Shown: piece after piece, positions 25,413 through 28,489 of the stretch | Numbering within the stretch: position 1 is the first letter of the stretch | How the letters are laid out: each line of letters opens with the position of its first letter | Assembly: GCF_051961875.1 (NCBI RefSeq) | Contig: NZ_JBQCCV010000047.1 | Location: 1 to 28,489 of the forward strand | Direction of reading: 5' to 3' | Length of the DNA: 28,489 nt | From: Intrasporangium_A sp051961875 | Lineage (GTDB): Bacteria > Actinomycetota > Actinomycetes > Actinomycetales > Dermatophilaceae | Translations under genes and position numbers: made by a program | The notes under the pieces: generated by a model | Databases searched by the model: none | Told to the model about the DNA's origin: nothing | What the model saw: the letters and a program-made list of their open reading frames with translations, nothing else

Positions 25413-26290
25413 GCCGCATCGATCCAGGAATCGGGGCCCTCGGCGAGCCGCTGCCCGTCGGGCGGCTGCCACGGCGCCGGGCCGGCGCCACCCTGATGGT
25501 CGGCGCGGTCCTCGTGGGGCTCGTCGTCGCGGCAGCGCTCGTGTCGTTCCTCTGGACGCCCTACGACCCGACGCTCGTCGACGCCTCGAGCCGCTTGCAG
25601 ACGATGTCGCCGCACCACCTCTTCGGCACGGACAAGTTCGGCCGCGACGTCTTCAGCCAGATCCTCGTCGGTGCCCGTACGACGCTCTTCGTCGGCATCG
25701 TCGCCGTCGGGGTCGCTGGCGTCATCGGCGTGCCGCTCGGGATCGTCGCGGCGATGGCGCCGCGGTGGTTCGCCGAGCCGCTCATGCGCCTGCTCGACCT
25801 CTTGCTCGCCTTCCCGGCCCTCCTGCTCGCGATCATGTTCAGTGCCGTCTATGGCGGCAGCACCCTCGTGGCGATGATCGCGATCGGGATCGCGTCGATC
25901 CCCAGCTTCGTCCGGGTCGTCCGCAGCGGGGCCCTCCAGGTGCTCAGCACGGAGTACGTCCTCGCGGCCCGGGCGGCCGGGCGACGGCCGTTCGCAATCG
26001 GGTGGCGGCACGTGCTGCCCAACGTCAGCAGCCTCGTCATCGTCCAGGCCTCGGTCGCCTTCGCCATCGCGATCCTCGCGGAGGCGGCCCTGTCCTTCCT
26101 CGGCTACGGCACACCGCCGCCGACCCCGTCCTGGGGGCGGATGCTCCAGGAGAGCCAGGAGATGCTCTTCATCGCGCCGCGTCTCGCCATCTTCCCCGGC
26201 ATCGCCATCGCGGTCGCCGTGCTCGGCTTCAACCTCCTCGGTGACGGGCTGCGCGACCGCTACGACCCCAGGCTGGAGGACCGGCGATGA
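25409..26290 (+). CDS. ABC transporter permease, DppC/OppC-like
   Basis: 293 residues with an N-terminal helix (about 27-48), then the DppC marker HLFGTDKFGRDVFSQILVGARTTL-like segment (about 70-93), the EAA loop (EYVLAARAAGRRPFAIGWRHVLPN) and SFLGYGTPPPTPSWGRML near 230. About six membrane helices. It pairs with the DppB-like permease. The ATG at 25409 overlaps the previous stop (ATGA) and its own stop overlaps the next start, which fixes the boundaries. Confidence 0.93.
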   Translation: MSRIDPGIGALGEPLPVGRLPRRRAGATLMVGAVLVGLVVAAALVSFLWTPYDPTLVDASSRLQTMSPHHLFGTDKFGRDVFSQILVGARTTLFVGIVAVGVAGVIGVPLGIVAAMAPRWFAEPLMRLLDLLLAFPALLLAIMFSAVYGGSTLVAMIAIGIASIPSFVRVVRSGALQVLSTEYVLAARAAGRRPFAIGWRHVLPNVSSLVIVQASVAFAIAILAEAALSFLGYGTPPPTPSWGRMLQESQEMLFIAPRLAIFPGIAIAVAVLGFNLLGDGLRDRYDPRLEDRR

Positions 26291-27270
26291 GCGACGAGCG
26301 GGTCCTGCAGGTCGACGGCCTGGGTGTCTCGGTCGGGCCCCGCGGGCTGCTGCACGATGTCACCTTCGCCATCGACCGGGGCGAGCGCGTCGGCCTCATC
26401 GGGGAGTCCGGGTCGGGCAAGTCGCTGACCGGCCTGGCGGTGCTCGGCCTGCTCCCCGAGGACCTCGCCACATCCGGCACGGTGCGGCTCGCCGGCGCCG
26501 ACCGGAACCTCCTCGAGCTCGACGAACGGCGGCTCTCGCGCATCCGGGGCCGCGACGTCGCCATGGTCTTCCAGGAGCCCATGACGGCCCTCAACCCGAC
26601 GGCCCGGGTCGGCGCCCAGGTGGCCGAGGCGATCCTGCTGCACCGGCGGTGCAGCAGGGCCGAGGCTCGAGCCGCGGCCATCGAGCTGCTCGACCAGGTC
26701 GCCCTGCCCTCGCCGGCCGAGGCCGCCCGGGCCTATCCGCACCAGCTGTCCGGCGGCCAGCGCCAGCGGGTCGTCCTCGCCATCGCGCTCGCGAACGACC
26801 CGCAGCTGCTCGTCTGCGACGAGCCGACGACCGCCCTCGACGTCACCGTGCAGGCTCTGGTGCTCGACCTCGTCGTCCGCGGCGTGGCGGCGCGGGACTC
26901 TGCGCTCCTCTTCATCACCCACGACCTGTCCGTCGTCGCCACCGTCTGCGAGCGGGTGCTCGTCATGTACGGCGGCCGCATCGTCGAGGCCGGCCCCGTC
27001 GACGAGGTGTTCCGCCGGCCGCACCACCGCTACACCCAGGGCCTGCTGGATGCCTCGGACCTCGAGGATACGGGCCAGCACGCCCGGCTCCGGACGATCC
27101 CCGGCTCGGTGCCCCCGGCAGGCCGCTTCCCCGCGGGCTGCGTCTTCCGCAACCGGTGCAGCCACGCGACCCAGGCCTGCGAGACCCTGCCGCCGTGGAC
27201 CGGGCCGGACCCGGGGCAGGGGTACGCCTGCTTCCACCCCGCCCACGACACCGCCGAGGTCGGCTCGTGA
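26287..27270 (+). CDS. ABC transporter ATP-binding protein, DppD/OppD-like
   Basis: 327 residues. Walker A GESGSGKS (39-46), Q-loop in VFQEPMTALNP, signature LSGGQRQR (154-161), Walker B LLVCDEPTTALD (174-185) and switch His212 (ITHDLS). The C-terminal extension has the oligopeptide-transporter Cys pattern (Cys in GCVFRNRCSHATQACE and YACFHP), which in some relatives binds an iron-sulfur cluster. It energises import with the DppF-like partner. Starts at the ATGA overlap with the DppC-like gene and ends in a GTGA overlap with the next. Confidence 0.94.
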   Translation: MSDERVLQVDGLGVSVGPRGLLHDVTFAIDRGERVGLIGESGSGKSLTGLAVLGLLPEDLATSGTVRLAGADRNLLELDERRLSRIRGRDVAMVFQEPMTALNPTARVGAQVAEAILLHRRCSRAEARAAAIELLDQVALPSPAEAARAYPHQLSGGQRQRVVLAIALANDPQLLVCDEPTTALDVTVQALVLDLVVRGVAARDSALLFITHDLSVVATVCERVLVMYGGRIVEAGPVDEVFRRPHHRYTQGLLDASDLEDTGQHARLRTIPGSVPPAGRFPAGCVFRNRCSHATQACETLPPWTGPDPGQGYACFHPAHDTAEVGS

Positions 27271-28169
27271 CCCCGCAGACGCCGGCAACGGCGCTCCGCG
27301 TCGAGGATGTGCACCGCGACTACCGCCGACCACGTCGCTCCATCCGAGTGCCCGGCCCGGTCGTGCAGGCACTGCGTGGGGTGAGCCTCGAGGTCGCGCC
27401 GGGTGAGCGCTTCGGGATCGTGGGAGAGTCCGGCTGCGGCAAGTCCACCCTGTTGCGCATCATCGCCGGTCTGGACCGGCCGACGAGTGGACGGGTCGTC
27501 GTCGAGGGGCGGGACGTCACCGGTCTGCCGGAACGCCGGCTCGGCTTCCTCCGACAGCGCCTGCAGGTCGTCTTCCAGGACCCGATGGGCTCGCTCGACC
27601 CGAGGATGCGGGTCCGCGACATCATCGCCGAACCGCTTGTCGCGCAAGGCATCAAGGGGCGGCGACATCGGGTGGAGGAGCTCCTAGATGCGGTCGGGCT
27701 GCCCGCCGACGCCGCCGACCGCTATCCCCACCAGTTCTCCGGCGGGCAGCGCCAGCGGATCTCGATCGCCCGGGCGCTCGCGCCGGAGCCGACGATCCTG
27801 CTGGCCGACGAGCCCGTGAGCGCCTTGGACGTCTCCGTCCGGGCCCAGGTGCTCAACCTGCTCGACGACCTCGTCTCAGAGCTCGGCCTGACACTCGTGT
27901 TCGTCTCGCACGACCTGTCGGTCGTACGGCACGTCTGCGACCGAGTCGCCGTCATGAGCGCGGGGGAGATCGTCGAGACGGGCCCGACGAGCGAGGTCTA
28001 CGACCGTCCGCGACACCCCTACACCGCACGGCTGCTGCGGTCAGTGCCGTCGATGCAGAGCGCTCTGGCAGGGGCGGGCACGTCCGCCTTGCTCAGCGCC
28101 GACCAGGCGGGGGCTACGAGGCCGCCGGAACCGGAAGACTTCGAGGACAAGGGGATTCGCGATGCCTGA
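27267..28169 (+). CDS. ABC transporter ATP-binding protein, DppF/OppF-like
   Basis: 300 residues from GTG at 27267, whose TGA overlap with the preceding stop sets the start. Walker A GESGCGKS (53-60), VFQDPMGSLDPR, signature FSGGQRQR (157-164), Walker B ILLADEPVSALD (177-188), switch His215 (VSHDLS). The C-terminus has HPYTARLLRSVPS, typical of DppF, then a charged Pro/Glu tail. It lacks the Cys-rich end of its partner. Second ATPase of the importer. Its stop overlaps the next gene by eight bases. Confidence 0.93.
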   Translation: MTPQTPATALRVEDVHRDYRRPRRSIRVPGPVVQALRGVSLEVAPGERFGIVGESGCGKSTLLRIIAGLDRPTSGRVVVEGRDVTGLPERRLGFLRQRLQVVFQDPMGSLDPRMRVRDIIAEPLVAQGIKGRRHRVEELLDAVGLPADAADRYPHQFSGGQRQRISIARALAPEPTILLADEPVSALDVSVRAQVLNLLDDLVSELGLTLVFVSHDLSVVRHVCDRVAVMSAGEIVETGPTSEVYDRPRHPYTARLLRSVPSMQSALAGAGTSALLSADQAGATRPPEPEDFEDKGIRDA

Positions 28170-28489
28170 GTCGCCTCTGTATCGTCCCGCACACCCCGCC
28201 GGGCTGCCCGTCGGGGAGGGCTGGTTCCCGCCACCGGAAACAGCCGAGGTGCGGTTCCCCTACGACGGCGCGCTGGTTGCCGAGGCTCCGGTCGGAGACC
28301 GCGACCTGGCACGCCAGGCCGTCGACGCGGCACTCGCCGTGCGCGATCGGGTGGGCCGGCTGCCCTCGCACGTCCGGCGGGCGGCCCTGTTCGCCGCCCA
28401 TGCCGAGCTGGCTGCACGCCGGAGCGAGCTCGAGGACCTCCTCGTCCTGGAGACCGGCAAGCCGCGCGTCGACTGCCGGGTGGAGCTCG
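28162..28489 (+). CDS. Aldehyde dehydrogenase, N-terminal part (cut by window end)
   Basis: 109 codons visible. The region after about 35 reads as an NAD(P)-dependent aldehyde dehydrogenase N-terminus: VRFPYDGALVAEAPVGDRDLARQAVDAAL, LPSHVRRAALFAAHAELAARR and LLVLETGKPRVDCRVEL. The catalytic Cys and Glu lie beyond the window. Phosphonoacetaldehyde, glyceraldehyde and semialdehyde dehydrogenases all begin like this, so the substrate is open. The ATG at 28162 has AAGGGG about eight bases upstream and overlaps the ATPase stop, so it belongs to the importer operon. Confidence 0.88.
   Translation, partial: MPESPLYRPAHPAGLPVGEGWFPPPETAEVRFPYDGALVAEAPVGDRDLARQAVDAALAVRDRVGRLPSHVRRAALFAAHAELAARRSELEDLLVLETGKPRVDCRVEL

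Noticed and set aside
22749..25472. Long minus-strand frame over the binding-protein and permease genes
   Set aside because: Composition is Asp/Arg/Glu/Val repeats typical of antisense frames; the plus strand holds overlapping ABC genes with all motifs.

Overview
This window reads as chromosomal DNA of a high-GC Gram-positive actinobacterium. GTG starts are common, genes overlap by ATGA or GTGA, and extracytoplasmic proteins carry classic Sec or lipobox signals. Gene content and the recurring GTATGCC/GGCATAC words suggest the Micrococcales, perhaps Intrasporangiaceae; that placement is inference. I saw no rRNA, tRNA, insertion sequence, phage gene or CRISPR array. No gene-free stretch reaches 300 bases; the longest are 22643-22898 and 20979-21229.

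Layout. (1) 1-779, minus: remains of an N,N-dimethylformamidase large-subunit-like gene with an in-frame stop at codon 5 and a later frameshift. (2) 924-2921, minus: secreted S53 (sedolisin/kumamolisin) peptidase. (3) 3138-11462, minus: a purine-salvage/catabolic block running permease-OHCU fusion, xdhA, xdhB, xdhC, guaD; the four enzyme genes overlap by 4 bases each. (4) 11638-14399, minus: the RNA-binding protein Tex and a small, very acidic protein. (5) 14588-16010: an SRPBCC protein and a VOC protein, divergent across a promoter with nested inverted repeats, then an unknown small protein. (6) 16209-20978, minus: a 1589-residue secreted protein joining a lamin-tail domain, an ExeM/NucH-type nuclease and a 5'-nucleotidase, with a PHO-box-like direct repeat upstream. 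(7) 21230-28489: an amidase divergent from a five-gene peptide/opine-type ABC transporter operon that runs into an aldehyde dehydrogenase cut by the window end.

How the parts may work together. The large secreted nuclease/nucleotidase would turn extracellular DNA and nucleotides into phosphate and nucleosides, and phosphate control through PhoP fits the repeat upstream. The purine block would import a purine, deaminate guanine to xanthine and oxidise hypoxanthine/xanthine to urate. Two substitutions stand out in it. XdhA has Ser where the fourth ligand of its first [2Fe-2S] cluster should be Cys. The OHCU-decarboxylase domain fused to the permease has Tyr in place of the catalytic His and Asp in place of the catalytic Glu. 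No uricase or HIU hydrolase lies in the window. The last block looks like uptake and breakdown of an amide or amine compound: import, hydrolysis by the amidase, oxidation of an aldehyde product.
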